From Xenorhabdus poinarii G6 (GTDB lineage Bacteria > Pseudomonadota > Gammaproteobacteria > Enterobacterales > Enterobacteriaceae): 64,000 nt of DNA. The translations under genes and the position numbers were made by a program. The number at the start of each line of letters is the position of its first letter. The stretch's first letter is position 1. Below the pieces are notes generated by a model. That model was not told where the DNA came from and made no database searches. It saw only the letters and a program-made list of their open reading frames with translations. Location of the stretch: assembly GCF_000968175.1 (NCBI RefSeq), contig NZ_FO704551.1, positions 3,534,001 through 3,598,000 of the forward strand, written 5' to 3'. Shown piece by piece: positions 37,099-46,979 of this stretch.

Positions 37099-38124
37099 TT
37101 AATCCCAATTTAAGATAACTTTGCCAGATTGCCCGGATCGCATAATATCAAAGCCTTTCTGGTAATCATCAATGGCAAATTGGTGAGTGATAATCGGGGA
37201 CAAATCCAAACCAGACTGGATCAACGCGGCCATCTTATACCAGGTTTCGAACATCTCACGTCCGTAAATCCCCTTAATGAATAGCCCCTTAAAGATGACT
37301 TGATTCCAGTCTATTGCCATGTCTGATGGCGGGATCCCCAACAGTGCGATACGTCCGCCGTGATTCATGGTATTCAGTAACGTACGAAATGCAGGGGGTG
37401 CACCTGACATCTCCAACCCCACATCAAAACCTTCTGTCATGCCCAGCTCTGCCATCACATCGGTCAGGTTTTCTTCACTGACATTCACAGCACGAGTAAC
37501 CCCCATTTTGCGGGCCAGCTCAAGGCGATATTCGTTCACATCAGTAATCACGACATGGCGGGCACCCACATGCTTACACACTGCCGCGGCCATAATCCCA
37601 ATAGGGCCTGCACCGGATACCAGTACATCTTCCCCCACCAGATCAAAAGACAACGCCGTGTGTACCGCGTTACCGAAGGGGTCAAAAATAGCCGCCATCT
37701 CATCCGGAATATTCTCCGGAATTTTAAAGGCATTAAATGCCGGAATAACCAGATACTCAGCAAAAGCACCTTCACGGTTCACACCAACACCGGTGGTATT
37801 GCGGCATAAGTGAGTACGCCCACCACGACAATTACGGCAGTGACCACAAGTAATATGGCCTTCACCAGATACGCGATCACCAATCTCGAAGCCTTTTACT
37901 TCCTGGCCAATCGCAACCACTTCACCAACATATTCGTGTCCTACCACCATTGGCACAGGGATCGTTTTTTGGGACCAATCATCCCAGTTATAGATGTGAA
38001 CATCTGTCCCGCAAATGGCTGTTTTACGGATTTTAATCATCACATCATTGTGCCCAATCGTTGGTGTGGGCACATCCGTCATCCAGATACCTTCTTCTGA
38101 CTTTAATTTAGACAATGCTTTCAT
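37099..38124 (-). CDS. tdh: L-threonine 3-dehydrogenase
   Basis: Zinc-dependent medium-chain dehydrogenase that oxidises L-threonine to 2-amino-3-ketobutyrate with NAD+. The catalytic zinc site is in [13 protein letters not shown] (C38, about 36-48) and GHEYVGEVV near 62-70; the structural zinc is bound by the [15 protein letters not shown] cluster near 93-107. NAD-binding [12 protein letters not shown] lies near 170. Length 341 equals E. coli Tdh. It follows kbl by 9 bases in a kbl-tdh operon, and ends 4 bases from the convergent yibQ. Confidence 0.99.
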   Translation of the reverse strand: MKALSKLKSEEGIWMTDVPTPTIGHNDVMIKIRKTAICGTDVHIYNWDDWSQKTIPVPMVVGHEYVGEVVAIGQEVKGFEIGDRVSGEGHITCGHCRNCRGGRTHLCRNTTGVGVNREGAFAEYLVIPAFNAFKIPENIPDEMAAIFDPFGNAVHTALSFDLVGEDVLVSGAGPIGIMAAAVCKHVGARHVVITDVNEYRLELARKMGVTRAVNVSEENLTDVMAELGMTEGFDVGLEMSGAPPAFRTLLNTMNHGGRIALLGIPPSDMAIDWNQVIFKGLFIKGIYGREMFETWYKMAALIQSGLDLSPIITHQFAIDDYQKGFDIMRSGQSGKVILNWD

Positions 38125-38133
38125 AATGAAACC

Positions 38134-39330
38134 TTAGGCAATGACGTTCAATTGCTTGCCGATGCGTATAAATGCAGCCACCACACGCTCAATTTGCGCT
38201 TCCGTATGGGCAGCGGAGATCTGAGTACGGATGCGAGCCTGATCTTTAGGAACAACCGGATAGAAGAAGCCAATCACATAGATGCCTTCTTTCAAGAGTT
38301 CCGCGGCGAATTCCTGCGCCAATTTCGCATCACCCAACATGACCGGGATGATTGCATGGTCAGCGCCTGCCAACGTGAAGCCCGCGGCAGTCATTTTTTC
38401 ACGGAAAATATTCACATTTCGCCAAAGACGCTCACGCAGCTCATCTCCATCTTTCAACATATCCAGCACTTTGATTGATGCAGCGACAATCGCCGGAGCC
38501 AGTGAATTAGAGAACAGATACGGACGTGAACGCTGGCGCAACCATTCAACGACTTCTTTACGGGCCGCGGTATACCCCCCGGATGCACCACCTAACGCTT
38601 TGCCGAGCGTACCAGTGATAATGTCAACACGCCCCATGACATCACAATATTCATGGGTTCCACGTCCCTGCTTACCAACAAAGCCAACCGCATGTGAATC
38701 GTCAACCATCACCAGAGCACCAAATTCATCTGCCAGATCACAGATGGATTTTAAGTCAGCAATTACGCCATCCATTGAAAAGACCCCGTCAGTCGCGATC
38801 AGGATATTTTGACCCCCTTCGGCTTTTGCTTTTTCTAGCTGTGCTCTTAATTCCTGCATATTATTATTGGTATAGCGGTAACGTTTCGCTTTACATAACC
38901 GGATACCATCAATAATGGAAGCATGGTTCAAAGCATCAGAGATAATGGCATCTTCTGGCCCAAACAGGGTTTCAAATAAACCCCCGTTTGCATCAAAGCA
39001 AGACGAGTACAAAATAGCATCTTCCATACCCAAAAATTCAGCGATCTTATTTTCTAATACTTTGTGGGTGTCTTGCGTACCACAAATAAAGCGAACAGAA
39101 GCCATACCAAAACCGTGGCTATCCATTCCTGCTTTTGCGGCAGCGATCAGATCCGGGTGATTGGCCAAACCTAAGTAGTTATTGGCACAAAAATTAATGA
39201 CCTGCTTACCCTCAGTCACAGCAATATTGGCATTCTGGGCAGAAGTGATGATACGTTCACTTTTAAATAGCCCTTCAGAACGGGCCTGCTCCAACTGTTC
39301 ATTAATTTTCTGATAAAACGACGCTGACAT
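38134..39330 (-). CDS. kbl: 2-amino-3-ketobutyrate CoA ligase
   Basis: PLP enzyme that cleaves 2-amino-3-ketobutyrate with CoA into glycine and acetyl-CoA, completing threonine breakdown with Tdh. The PLP lysine lies in [16 protein letters not shown] near 237-252; other alpha-oxoamine synthase signatures are [15 protein letters not shown] near 45-59 and [20 protein letters not shown] near 207-226. Length 398 as in E. coli. It is divergent from hldD across a 286-base gap in which I see no named site. Confidence 0.99.
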   Translation of the reverse strand: MSASFYQKINEQLEQARSEGLFKSERIITSAQNANIAVTEGKQVINFCANNYLGLANHPDLIAAAKAGMDSHGFGMASVRFICGTQDTHKVLENKIAEFLGMEDAILYSSCFDANGGLFETLFGPEDAIISDALNHASIIDGIRLCKAKRYRYTNNNMQELRAQLEKAKAEGGQNILIATDGVFSMDGVIADLKSICDLADEFGALVMVDDSHAVGFVGKQGRGTHEYCDVMGRVDIITGTLGKALGGASGGYTAARKEVVEWLRQRSRPYLFSNSLAPAIVAASIKVLDMLKDGDELRERLWRNVNIFREKMTAAGFTLAGADHAIIPVMLGDAKLAQEFAAELLKEGIYVIGFFYPVVPKDQARIRTQISAAHTEAQIERVVAAFIRIGKQLNVIA

Positions 39331-39616
39331 TTTTCTCTCCTGAATACCTGATTAAGTGAAAGGCGTGGTGTATTTTACGGGTAGATCCGGCGAGTGACGA
39401 CACAACGAGAAAGATAATATCAACTTTGTAAAGCTGATCACGGCTCAGAGCCTGGCATACAGCAAGATTTCAGGATATTCCCCTGTTTAAGCTGCTGTCG
39501 TTAATAGGGTTAAGTGCTATTATACGCACAAATTGCAGCAACAAGGCCGCAATGTGGAAAGATCCGGGTGTAAAAATCTGGGTACAGCGTGAACTGACTA
39601 TTTAGAGGTGAGCCAA

Positions 39617-40555
39617 ATGATTATTGTCACTGGTGGCGCAGGGTTTATTGGCAGCAATATTGTCAAGGCACTGAATGACGAAGGCTATAAGGATATTCTG
39701 GTTGTTGATAACCTGAAAGACGGTACAAAATTCGTCAATTTGGTTGATTTGGATATCACCGATTATATGGATAAAGAAGATTTCATTGCCAGTATCGTTG
39801 CGGGTGATGATTTAGGCGATATTGACGCCATTTTCCATGAGGGTGCGTGCTCATCCACCACCGAATGGGATGGTAAGTATATGATGGATAACAATTATCA
39901 GTACTCCAAAGATATACTGCACTATTGTCTGGATCGTCAAATCCCTTTCCTGTATGCCTCCTCTGCTGCAACTTATGGTGGTCGTAGTGACAATTTTATT
40001 GAAGCTCGTCAATATGAAAAGCCTCTCAATGTTTATGGTTACTCTAAGTTCCTGTTTGATCAATATGTTCGTGATATTTTGCCTCACGCAGATTCCCAGA
40101 TTTGTGGTTTCCGTTATTTCAATGTGTACGGGCCACGGGAAGGGCATAAGGGCAGCATGGCAAGTGTCGCCTACCATTTGAATCATCAGATTCATCAAGG
40201 CCAAAATCCGAAGTTGTTTGCTGGTAGTGAACATTTCCGCCGCGATTTCATCTACGTCGGTGATGTTACCGCAGTCAATCTGTGGTTCTGGAAAAATAGC
40301 ATTTCCGGTATTTTTAATTGTGGAACAGGCCGCGCTGAATCTTTCCAGGCTGTTGCCGATGCTGTCACTCAATTCCACCAAGAAAAATCGCCTGTTGTGG
40401 AATACATCGATTTCCCCGAAAAGTTAAAAGGGCATTATCAGCGTTTTACTCAAGCAGACCTGACAAAACTTCGTGCCACGGGTTATGAAACACCGTTCAA
40501 AACCGTCGCGGAAGGTGTCGCTGAATATATGCAATGGCTCAATCAGGATAATTAA
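39617..40555 (+). CDS. hldD: ADP-L-glycero-D-manno-heptose 6-epimerase HldD
   Basis: Makes the donor ADP-L,D-heptose for LPS inner-core synthesis. Extended SDR fold: [19 protein letters not shown] (1-19), [17 protein letters not shown] near 74-90, and the Y-x3-K motif in [12 protein letters not shown] near 139-150. From the ATG at 39617 the protein has 312 residues, close to the E. coli 310; GAGG nine bases upstream supports this over an in-frame GTG at 39608. First gene of the core locus, followed by waaF after 9 bases. Confidence 0.98.
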   Translation: MIIVTGGAGFIGSNIVKALNDEGYKDILVVDNLKDGTKFVNLVDLDITDYMDKEDFIASIVAGDDLGDIDAIFHEGACSSTTEWDGKYMMDNNYQYSKDILHYCLDRQIPFLYASSAATYGGRSDNFIEARQYEKPLNVYGYSKFLFDQYVRDILPHADSQICGFRYFNVYGPREGHKGSMASVAYHLNHQIHQGQNPKLFAGSEHFRRDFIYVGDVTAVNLWFWKNSISGIFNCGTGRAESFQAVADAVTQFHQEKSPVVEYIDFPEKLKGHYQRFTQADLTKLRATGYETPFKTVAEGVAEYMQWLNQDN

Positions 40556-40564
40556 TCGATTTCT

Positions 40565-41617
40565 ATGAAGATATTGGTGATTGGCCCATCATGGGTGGGT
40601 GACATGATGATGTCACAAAGCCTCTACCGTACGTTGAAAGCGTTATACCCTCATGCAGACATTGATGTGATGGCACCAGCATGGTGCCGCCCATTACTGG
40701 CAAAAATGCCAGAAGTGAATCAGGCGTTGGCGATGCCGCTCGGCCATGGTGCCCTTGCTTTAGGTGAGCGCCGACGCCTTGGGTTTACATTGCGCGAAAA
40801 TAAATACGATCATGCCTATGTATTACCCAACTCATTCAAATCTGCATTGATTCCTTTCTTTGCCAATATTCCTCGGCGTACCGGTTGGCGCGGTGAAATG
40901 CGTTACGGATTGCTGAATGATATCCGGGTTCTGAATAAGCGGGCTTTTCCACTCATGGTTCAGCGCTACGTGGCTCTCGCATATGAAGGGAAAAACATAC
41001 GCAGTGCCGATGACTTCCCTCACCCACTATTGTGGCCACAATTAAGTGTCAATGATGAAGACATTGCAGAATCAACCTCTGCCTTCAATATTGCCGATCA
41101 CCGCCCGATTATTGGCTTCTGCCCCGGTGCTGAGTTTGGTCCAGCCAAACGCTGGCCGCATTATCACTATGCAACCCTGGCCGAACAGTTAATTACCGAA
41201 AAAGGTTATCAGATATTGTTGTTTGGTTCCGATAAAGATCATCCGGCGGGTGAAGATATTCGTACCCTGTTAAGTGATGAGGCTCGTGAGAACTGTCTCA
41301 ATTTAGCGGGGAAAACCTCACTTGAGCAGGCCGTCAATATCATCGCAGGCTGCGATGCTATCGTCACCAATGATTCAGGTTTGATGCATGTGGCGGCCGC
41401 CTTAAACCGGCCATTAGTCGCATTATATGGGCCAAGTAGCCCTGATTTTACGCCGCCGCTATCAAATAAAGCTGAAATCATCCGCTTGATTACGGGTTAC
41501 CATAAAATCAGAAAAGGTGACAGCGATGGCGGCTATCACCAAAGTCTGATCGATATTCAACCTGCAATGGTGTTATCTTCATTAGCGAAATTGCTACCGG
41601 CGGAGAGCCAAAATTAA
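40565..41617 (+). CDS. waaF: ADP-heptose:LPS heptosyltransferase II WaaF
   Basis: GT9 transferase that adds the second heptose to the LPS inner core on the cytoplasmic side. It starts MKILVIGPSWVGDMMMSQSL; donor-site segments are FCPGAEFGPAKRWPHYHYA near 183-201 and IVTNDSGLMHVAAALNRPLVALYGPSSP near 265-292. Length 350 (348 in E. coli). Its last base is the first of waaC, so hldD-waaF-waaC form one coupled operon. Confidence 0.98.
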   Translation: MKILVIGPSWVGDMMMSQSLYRTLKALYPHADIDVMAPAWCRPLLAKMPEVNQALAMPLGHGALALGERRRLGFTLRENKYDHAYVLPNSFKSALIPFFANIPRRTGWRGEMRYGLLNDIRVLNKRAFPLMVQRYVALAYEGKNIRSADDFPHPLLWPQLSVNDEDIAESTSAFNIADHRPIIGFCPGAEFGPAKRWPHYHYATLAEQLITEKGYQILLFGSDKDHPAGEDIRTLLSDEARENCLNLAGKTSLEQAVNIIAGCDAIVTNDSGLMHVAAALNRPLVALYGPSSPDFTPPLSNKAEIIRLITGYHKIRKGDSDGGYHQSLIDIQPAMVLSSLAKLLPAESQN

Positions 41618-42594
41618 TGCGTGTTTTACTGGTGAAAACATCCTCAATGGGGGATGTGCTACATACTCTGCCAGCATTAACTGATGCCAGAACGTGCTTG
41701 CCTGATATTCAATTTGATTGGGTCGTCGAAGAAGGGTTTGCTCAAATTCCAGCCTGGCACAATGCTATCGAAAATGTGATCCCCGTAGCTATCCGTCGTT
41801 GGCGTCAACATTGGTTCAGGAAAGATGTTCGTGCAGAAAGAGCGCAATTTAAGCGACAACTTCAACAATGCCAGTATGACGCTATCATTGATGCGCAAGG
41901 ATTGTTGAAAAGTGCTTTTTTAGTGACTCGGCTGGCACAAGGCCCAAAACACGGTTACGACCGGAAAAGTATCCGCGAACCCATCGCCAGTTTCTTTTAC
42001 GATCACGGCCATACCATCAGTAAAAAACAGCATGCCGTTGAACGCATTCGAGCTTTATTTGCGGAGAGTTTGGGTTACAAAAAGCCTTCAGAGCAAGGTG
42101 ATTACGCCATCGCACGCCATTTTTTGCACCCGTCAGCCCATCGCGAAGGGCATTATCTGGTTTTCCTCCATGCAACTACGCGTGATGAAAAGCATTGGCC
42201 AGAAAAACATTGGCGACAACTTATTGAAGCAATCCAGCCGACAGGTATGCGCATTAAACTCCCTTGGGGGGCAGAGCATGAACATCAACGGGCATTAAGG
42301 CTGGCAGCCGGATTTTCCCATGTTGATGTACTGCCAAAGCTGTCACTATCGGAAATCGCGCACATCCTTGCGGGAGCAGAAGCCGTGGTTTCAGTCGATA
42401 CGGGGTTAAGTCACCTTACAGCCGCCCTTGATCGGCCCAATATTACGCTATTTGGGCCGACTGATCCCGGATTGATTGGGGGATATGGAAAAGATCAGCA
42501 TTCTCTGACATCGGTGGATAATACGATGGAAGGTATTATGCCACGGGAGGTTGAGCTGCTTTTACAGAATAAATTAAACAAGCACTTTTCCTAA
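41617..42594 (+). CDS. waaC: ADP-heptose:LPS heptosyltransferase I WaaC
   Basis: GT9 enzyme that attaches the first heptose to Kdo2-lipid A. It starts MRVLLVKTSSMGDVLHTLPALTDA, the acceptor-side loop of WaaC, with donor residues in VFLHATTRDEKHWPEKHW near 185-202 and VVSVDTGLSHLTAALDRPNITLFGPTDP near 258-285. Length 325 (319 in E. coli). The last 21 bases overlap the 3' end of the convergent mig-14-like gene. Confidence 0.98.
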   Translation: MRVLLVKTSSMGDVLHTLPALTDARTCLPDIQFDWVVEEGFAQIPAWHNAIENVIPVAIRRWRQHWFRKDVRAERAQFKRQLQQCQYDAIIDAQGLLKSAFLVTRLAQGPKHGYDRKSIREPIASFFYDHGHTISKKQHAVERIRALFAESLGYKKPSEQGDYAIARHFLHPSAHREGHYLVFLHATTRDEKHWPEKHWRQLIEAIQPTGMRIKLPWGAEHEHQRALRLAAGFSHVDVLPKLSLSEIAHILAGAEAVVSVDTGLSHLTAALDRPNITLFGPTDPGLIGGYGKDQHSLTSVDNTMEGIMPREVELLLQNKLNKHFS

Positions 42595-43464
42595 TGGTAA
42601 TGTTTCACACCAACGATTTTTATATTCAAAAGTAGGATTACCCAAGGAATAGCGCATGGTCTTATCTCCCTTTTGGCACTGTGCTTTTGCTTCTTGGATA
42701 TTGACCCACATTAAAACACTCCCAACGCTGAGGTGAGCATATTCGGGATCATAACCACCATTAATGGCATCAAAGGAAACCCATTTGGGGCTATCGGCCC
42801 ACAGAACAAAATCATAAGCACAAGGTTTACCATTGATCAGCAACACATTACCAAATATATGCTCACGAAGCTCTGAGTATATTTCAAGAAGATGCTTTTT
42901 CTGCTCCTCAGAATGGCGATAATCCCAACGCTTTTGATACAAATCGACATAAATATTTACCAATTCTTCCGCACTAAATTCACTTGAAGGGTGAATTTCT
43001 CCTCCTGCACGTTTAAATTTGTTGATCTCGTTGCTGCGATTACGACGGGTTTTATAAGAGAAACTATCTTTTATAAGACAAATCTGACGCTTACTGAAAA
43101 GGGGCTTATAACTGACATTGATAAAGTTTTTTTCATGAATAGATGATAATCTTTTCGATTTTATTGGTAAAAATAGTTTTGCATCCGTTGCAACAGGAAA
43201 AATAATCTCATCATGAGGTAGTGGATATGAACCGTGTATATTCTCTACTAATTTTTTATTTTTGACAGAAAAACACACACCATCAATAGTATGTTCATTT
43301 TTCTTTATATAGAAGGAAAAACGACTTCCTTCTATATGGTTATCCAAAAAAGAAACAATGTTCGGATGTGTTAATACCCCGCCACCAAAGAGAGCATAAG
43401 CTTCTTTATACTGTTCTAGATTGCATTCTTTCCATCCTGAAAAAAGTGTTTTTAACTTATCCAT
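42574..43464 (-). CDS. mig-14: Mig-14-like antimicrobial-peptide resistance protein
   Basis: A 296-residue protein that from memory aligns along its length with Salmonella Mig-14, needed there for survival in macrophages and resistance to cationic antimicrobial peptides. Shared landmarks are GWKECNLEQYKEAY near 10-23, YPLPHDEIIFPVATDAKLFLP near 80-100, KTRRNRSNEINKFKRAGGEI near 138-157, and SVGSVLMWVNIQEAKAQC near 247-264. The fold resembles the GNAT-like acyltransferases of the FemAB/CelD type, but the biochemical activity is not established. No signal peptide is seen; Mig-14 is thought to be inner-membrane associated. Its place among core genes suggests an effect on LPS or the envelope (inference). 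Confidence 0.83.
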   Translation of the reverse strand: MDKLKTLFSGWKECNLEQYKEAYALFGGGVLTHPNIVSFLDNHIEGSRFSFYIKKNEHTIDGVCFSVKNKKLVENIHGSYPLPHDEIIFPVATDAKLFLPIKSKRLSSIHEKNFINVSYKPLFSKRQICLIKDSFSYKTRRNRSNEINKFKRAGGEIHPSSEFSAEELVNIYVDLYQKRWDYRHSEEQKKHLLEIYSELREHIFGNVLLINGKPCAYDFVLWADSPKWVSFDAINGGYDPEYAHLSVGSVLMWVNIQEAKAQCQKGDKTMRYSLGNPTFEYKNRWCETLPLGKVLV

Positions 43465-43540
43465 AGCGCCCCGAAAAAATACCGTTACAATTTAATGACA
43501 AAAAATTAACTCACACTACTATCTTATAGTAAATCATACA

Positions 43541-43582
43541 AGGGGCTGTCCTAGATTATATTGGTTATCTAGGACAGCCCCT
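43541..43582. terminator. Perfect 16-bp hairpin between mig-14 and a GT9 gene
   Basis: AGGGGCTGTCCTAGAT at 43541-43556 is the exact complement of ATCTAGGACAGCCCCT at 43567-43582, with a 10-base loop. It ends 5 bases from the stop of the minus-strand GT9 gene, so it would end or shield that transcript; there is no long U tract. The stem resembles the ends of some insertion sequences, so it may be a miniature or fused IS end. Confidence 0.55.
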
Positions 43583-43586
43583 AAAT

Positions 43587-44711
43587 TTATAAAGATACTT
43601 TGTTGTTCAGTAAGCGTGTACCACACAGCACTTTATCCACTTCAGATAAGACTACATCAGGCGATATAATTGCCATTACATTTGTATCATTTATTCTATT
43701 TAATGGCATCATCGCACCGACAATAATATTGTGGAACTCAGGATTCTGATAAGGGCCTGTATAATAAGGAAAAGCTGTTACAAATAAGCTAATAGTAGGT
43801 ACTTTTAAGGCAATCGCTATATGCATCGGCCCCGTATCACCAGTAACAAGTACATCTAATTCATTTATTTTTTGTGTCAATTCTACTAATGTTGTTTTTC
43901 CAATAAGTTGATTTATCCTATTATGATATTTACCTGGCAACAATGCCATAAAATCTTGTTGTAAATGCATATCATTAGGCGAACCTATTAATACGATCTG
44001 CGTAGTATTATCATTACTTAAAATATGGGATGCCACTTGAACAAAATTCTTTACGGGCCAACAGCGCTCAGGTGAAGATGCCCCCATTTGAAACCCAATT
44101 GATACATGATTTTTACTGATTGTACTAACACAACAAGGCAGATGCATTTCAATACAGGATGTTGACGTTGTATCACATCCTAATGGTTTTATTAATTCAA
44201 GTTTCCGTTGAATAATATGTCCTCTATATGATTCAACATAATTAGTTAGCCATTTTTCAATTAGTTTATTTTCATTGTAATTGTCCCTAAACACAAATTT
44301 AGCACCAGACATAATAGCACTCAAATAATCATATGGATTGTGTGAGTGTAGAATGATAGCCAAATCAGGCTTACCTGATTTATTTATTTCTCTCAATAAA
44401 TTAGGGATATGATTCACTTTATTATTCCATGTGATAACCTTATCCCAATCAGCACCATCTTCAAGAAAAGATTTAAAATTCTGATGACAAATCAATGTAA
44501 TAAAAGCATTTTTAAACCTTTTTCTTACAGCATGTATCGCTGGTGTATTGAGCAGAAAATCACCCAGTGCAGTTGTAGAATAAATGATGATATTAGAGAA
44601 ATTTTTCTCTTCTAATTTATTAAATTCTATTCTTGATTGGGTAAAATCCCAACGTCTAGTATACATTTTTAAGAATAGATCTACCAATTTGTGCTTAAAG
44701 TATTTTTCCAT
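43587..44711 (-). CDS. GT9-family heptosyltransferase-like protein
   Basis: A 374-residue GT9 protein. The N-terminal signature IIYSTTALGDFLLNTPAIHAVRKRF lies near 36-61 and the donor-site regions are IGFQMGASSPERCWPVKNFVQVA near 204-226 and DVLVTGDTGPMHIAIALKVPTISLF near 283-307. The first 35 residues are basic and extend beyond typical WaaF-type starts. It probably adds a heptose or related sugar to the LPS core, but which one is unknown. It is lower in GC than waaF/waaC, and transcribed opposite to the main core operon together with mig-14 and walW. Confidence 0.82.
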   Translation of the reverse strand: MEKYFKHKLVDLFLKMYTRRWDFTQSRIEFNKLEEKNFSNIIIYSTTALGDFLLNTPAIHAVRKRFKNAFITLICHQNFKSFLEDGADWDKVITWNNKVNHIPNLLREINKSGKPDLAIILHSHNPYDYLSAIMSGAKFVFRDNYNENKLIEKWLTNYVESYRGHIIQRKLELIKPLGCDTTSTSCIEMHLPCCVSTISKNHVSIGFQMGASSPERCWPVKNFVQVASHILSNDNTTQIVLIGSPNDMHLQQDFMALLPGKYHNRINQLIGKTTLVELTQKINELDVLVTGDTGPMHIAIALKVPTISLFVTAFPYYTGPYQNPEFHNIIVGAMMPLNRINDTNVMAIISPDVVLSEVDKVLCGTRLLNNKVSL

Positions 44712-44750
44712 TTAACACCTTTTGCATTATAGTTTCCCATCTTAGAGTTA

Positions 44751-45710
44751 TTATTTAATTATTTTCTCTCGATAATATTCCGCCAAAGTACGACCTTGTA
44801 CCAATGGCTTCAAAAATTCAAACAATCCTTCTAGGTCTTGATAAAGTTGCTCAATCTGTTCTTCATCCTTAAATGTTGGACTTCCTCCTGGCATAAACTC
44901 TGAAGAATGCAGCATAAACTCAACATAATCACTACCAGATGCTAATGTTTTCTGAACGACTTCTTTCATTTGCGCAAGATTTCCGCCGTTTGGCCTCAGC
45001 CAATTAACCGATGGAGAACGCTGTTTTCCCCTCAATCGATCATATTTTTGCTTAATAAAGTTCATAACCGCAAAGTGCTTATACTGAATACTCATCGGTA
45101 CTTGCAATAATGAAGAATCGCCTGCTTTCGCAATATTCTGTAAATCCATAAAATAGGCATGATCAGGAAAATGAGTATAATCTGTTCCACCATTTCCATT
45201 AGGATCCCCCTTAGTAAAGGTCCAGTTAACTTTTGGCGTCACCGAACAATCTACCTGATACCCATACTCTACCAATAATTGTGCATAATATTCGTTGAAT
45301 GCCCAACGCCCAGCACGATGACTCAACATTTTAGTTTGTAGCCTATCTTCCAAAAGATGAGTCATCAAATCAATTTTGGCTTTGATCTGATCTTTCGGAT
45401 ATTCAATGAGATAAGGCTTATAATACAGATCATCATCAGTGAGGGAAACAAGAGGAGGGCTATTCCATGCATGCAAATGCATGCCAATTTCCCCGGTATT
45501 TCTGGCAATCACATCTTTGGCAAATTCAATATAACTATCATCCATTGCCATTTCATAGTTGGTTAGCCAAACAGGTTTGAAGCCGAAGCGTTCACAGAGT
45601 CTCTGGAATCTTGGGAGATATTCGGTGTTTTTTGTTAAGATCTGGCCATTATTTTGCCATAGATCATCACCTTCAGTGTCGATCGTGATAATAAAAGCGG
45701 GTAATAACAT
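44751..45710 (-). CDS. walW: WalW-like polysaccharide deacetylase family protein
   Basis: From the ATG at 45710 the protein has 319 residues, beginning MLLPAFIITIDTEGDDLW. The ITIDTEGD segment (8-15) provides the catalytic Asp pair of NodB-type deacetylases; GEIGMHLHAWNSP near 73-85 supplies the metal-binding HxH, and LSHRAGRWAFN near 130-140 a further conserved loop. Related genes named walW occur in the core clusters of Proteus and Serratia; the symbol is by that resemblance. No signal peptide from this start, so it would act in the cytoplasm, perhaps deacetylating an N-acetylhexosamine of the core. Longer in-frame starts at 45773 and 45755 exist but lack a ribosome-binding site. Confidence 0.8.
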   Translation of the reverse strand: MLLPAFIITIDTEGDDLWQNNGQILTKNTEYLPRFQRLCERFGFKPVWLTNYEMAMDDSYIEFAKDVIARNTGEIGMHLHAWNSPPLVSLTDDDLYYKPYLIEYPKDQIKAKIDLMTHLLEDRLQTKMLSHRAGRWAFNEYYAQLLVEYGYQVDCSVTPKVNWTFTKGDPNGNGGTDYTHFPDHAYFMDLQNIAKAGDSSLLQVPMSIQYKHFAVMNFIKQKYDRLRGKQRSPSVNWLRPNGGNLAQMKEVVQKTLASGSDYVEFMLHSSEFMPGGSPTFKDEEQIEQLYQDLEGLFEFLKPLVQGRTLAEYYREKIIK

Positions 45711-45908
45711 TGAATTGCACCAAAAATATAATAATAGTGATTTAATGGTACGCATAGCAATCACATAACGCAATTAGATAATCCTGGCTATCTGATTAGG
45801 TGTAAACTCCACCTTATACCGCCTTTAGTTGGCATGCTTAAAGACGCCGCGCTACGATTTTTACATCAAAATCACCGAATAACCTTGACATGCTAAAGAA
45901 TTCAACAA

Positions 45909-46979
45909 ATGACACTAAAAAACAATCAAATCACACGCATTCTGGTGATTAAATTACAACATCACGGGGATATGTTACTGATAACGCCTGTTATCAGCAC
46001 ACTTGCACTCCACTATCCAGGTACAGAAATTGATGTACTCCTTTATCAAGAAACGGCCCCCATGTTGGAAAATTCAGCAGAGATTTCGCGTATTTTTTCC
46101 ATAGATCGTCAATGGAAACAATTAGGCACCAAAAAGAAATTATTGCATGAGTGGGCTCTACTCAAAGCATTAAGACAACAACACTATGATTTAGTGATCA
46201 ATCTGGCTGATCAGTGGAGAAGTGCATTTATTTCCCTTTTGACTGGTGCATCAACCCGTTTGGCTCTTAGTTTCCCCAAACGACAAAATTGGAAATGGCG
46301 TTTTTGTCACACCGAGGTTATACCAACAGATGATCATGACTTATTGCATACTGTAGAACAAAATCTTTCTATCCTAAAACCATTGCAATTTGATTCAATG
46401 ATTACAAAAGTGACCATGAACTATAGTAATAGTGATTTACAGTGGCTCAAGAAAGTACTTTCTAAACATCAAGTTCCAGAAAAATACATTGTTATTCAAC
46501 CTACATCCCGATGGTTTTTTAAATGTTGGGATGAAAAGAAAATGGCAGAAGTGATTACTGCTCTGCAAGAAGATGGACATAACATCATCATGACTTCTGG
46601 GCCAGAGCAAAAGGAACTGGAGATGGTAGCCACCATATTGTCACACTGCCCTGATAGCAAAAAGAATATTCTTTCCCTCGCCGGGAAGTTGACATTACCC
46701 AAACTTGCCGCGTTGATTGATCACGCTGAATTATTTATTGGTGTAGATTCGGTCCCAATGCACATGGCCGCTGCCCTGGAAACACCCAACATAGCATTAT
46801 TCGGCCCATCCAAACTGACGTTTTGGAAGCCTTGGCAATCTATTGGTGAGGTGATTTGGGCCGGCGATTATGGCAATATTCCACACCCAGATAATATAAA
46901 AACTCATACAAACGAACGTTATTTAGATCTAATACCTACAGATGCCGTCATTTCAGCAGCAAGGAAATATATTTCATGA
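45909..46979 (+). CDS. waaQ: LPS heptosyltransferase III WaaQ
   Basis: GT9 transferase that adds the branching third heptose to heptose II of the core. The N-terminus MTLKNNQITRILVIKLQHHGDMLL is the WaaQ pattern; ENSAEISRIFSIDRQWKQLG near 54-73 and LVINLADQWRSAFISLLTGA near 97-116 fit E. coli WaaQ as I recall it. The donor part reads VIQPTSRWFFKCWDEKKMAEVI near 195-216 and FIGVDSVPMHMAAALETPNIALFGPS near 277-302. It starts the plus-strand part of the core locus and overlaps the next gene by ATGA. Confidence 0.92.
   Translation: MTLKNNQITRILVIKLQHHGDMLLITPVISTLALHYPGTEIDVLLYQETAPMLENSAEISRIFSIDRQWKQLGTKKKLLHEWALLKALRQQHYDLVINLADQWRSAFISLLTGASTRLALSFPKRQNWKWRFCHTEVIPTDDHDLLHTVEQNLSILKPLQFDSMITKVTMNYSNSDLQWLKKVLSKHQVPEKYIVIQPTSRWFFKCWDEKKMAEVITALQEDGHNIIMTSGPEQKELEMVATILSHCPDSKKNILSLAGKLTLPKLAALIDHAELFIGVDSVPMHMAAALETPNIALFGPSKLTFWKPWQSIGEVIWAGDYGNIPHPDNIKTHTNERYLDLIPTDAVISAARKYIS

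Noticed and set aside
39851..40381. A 176-codon minus-strand frame
   Set aside because: Antisense to hldD, whose protein is certain.
45774..45908. A possible JUMPStart/ops site ahead of waaQ
   Set aside because: I looked for GGCGGTAGC on both strands in this gap and did not find a convincing match.
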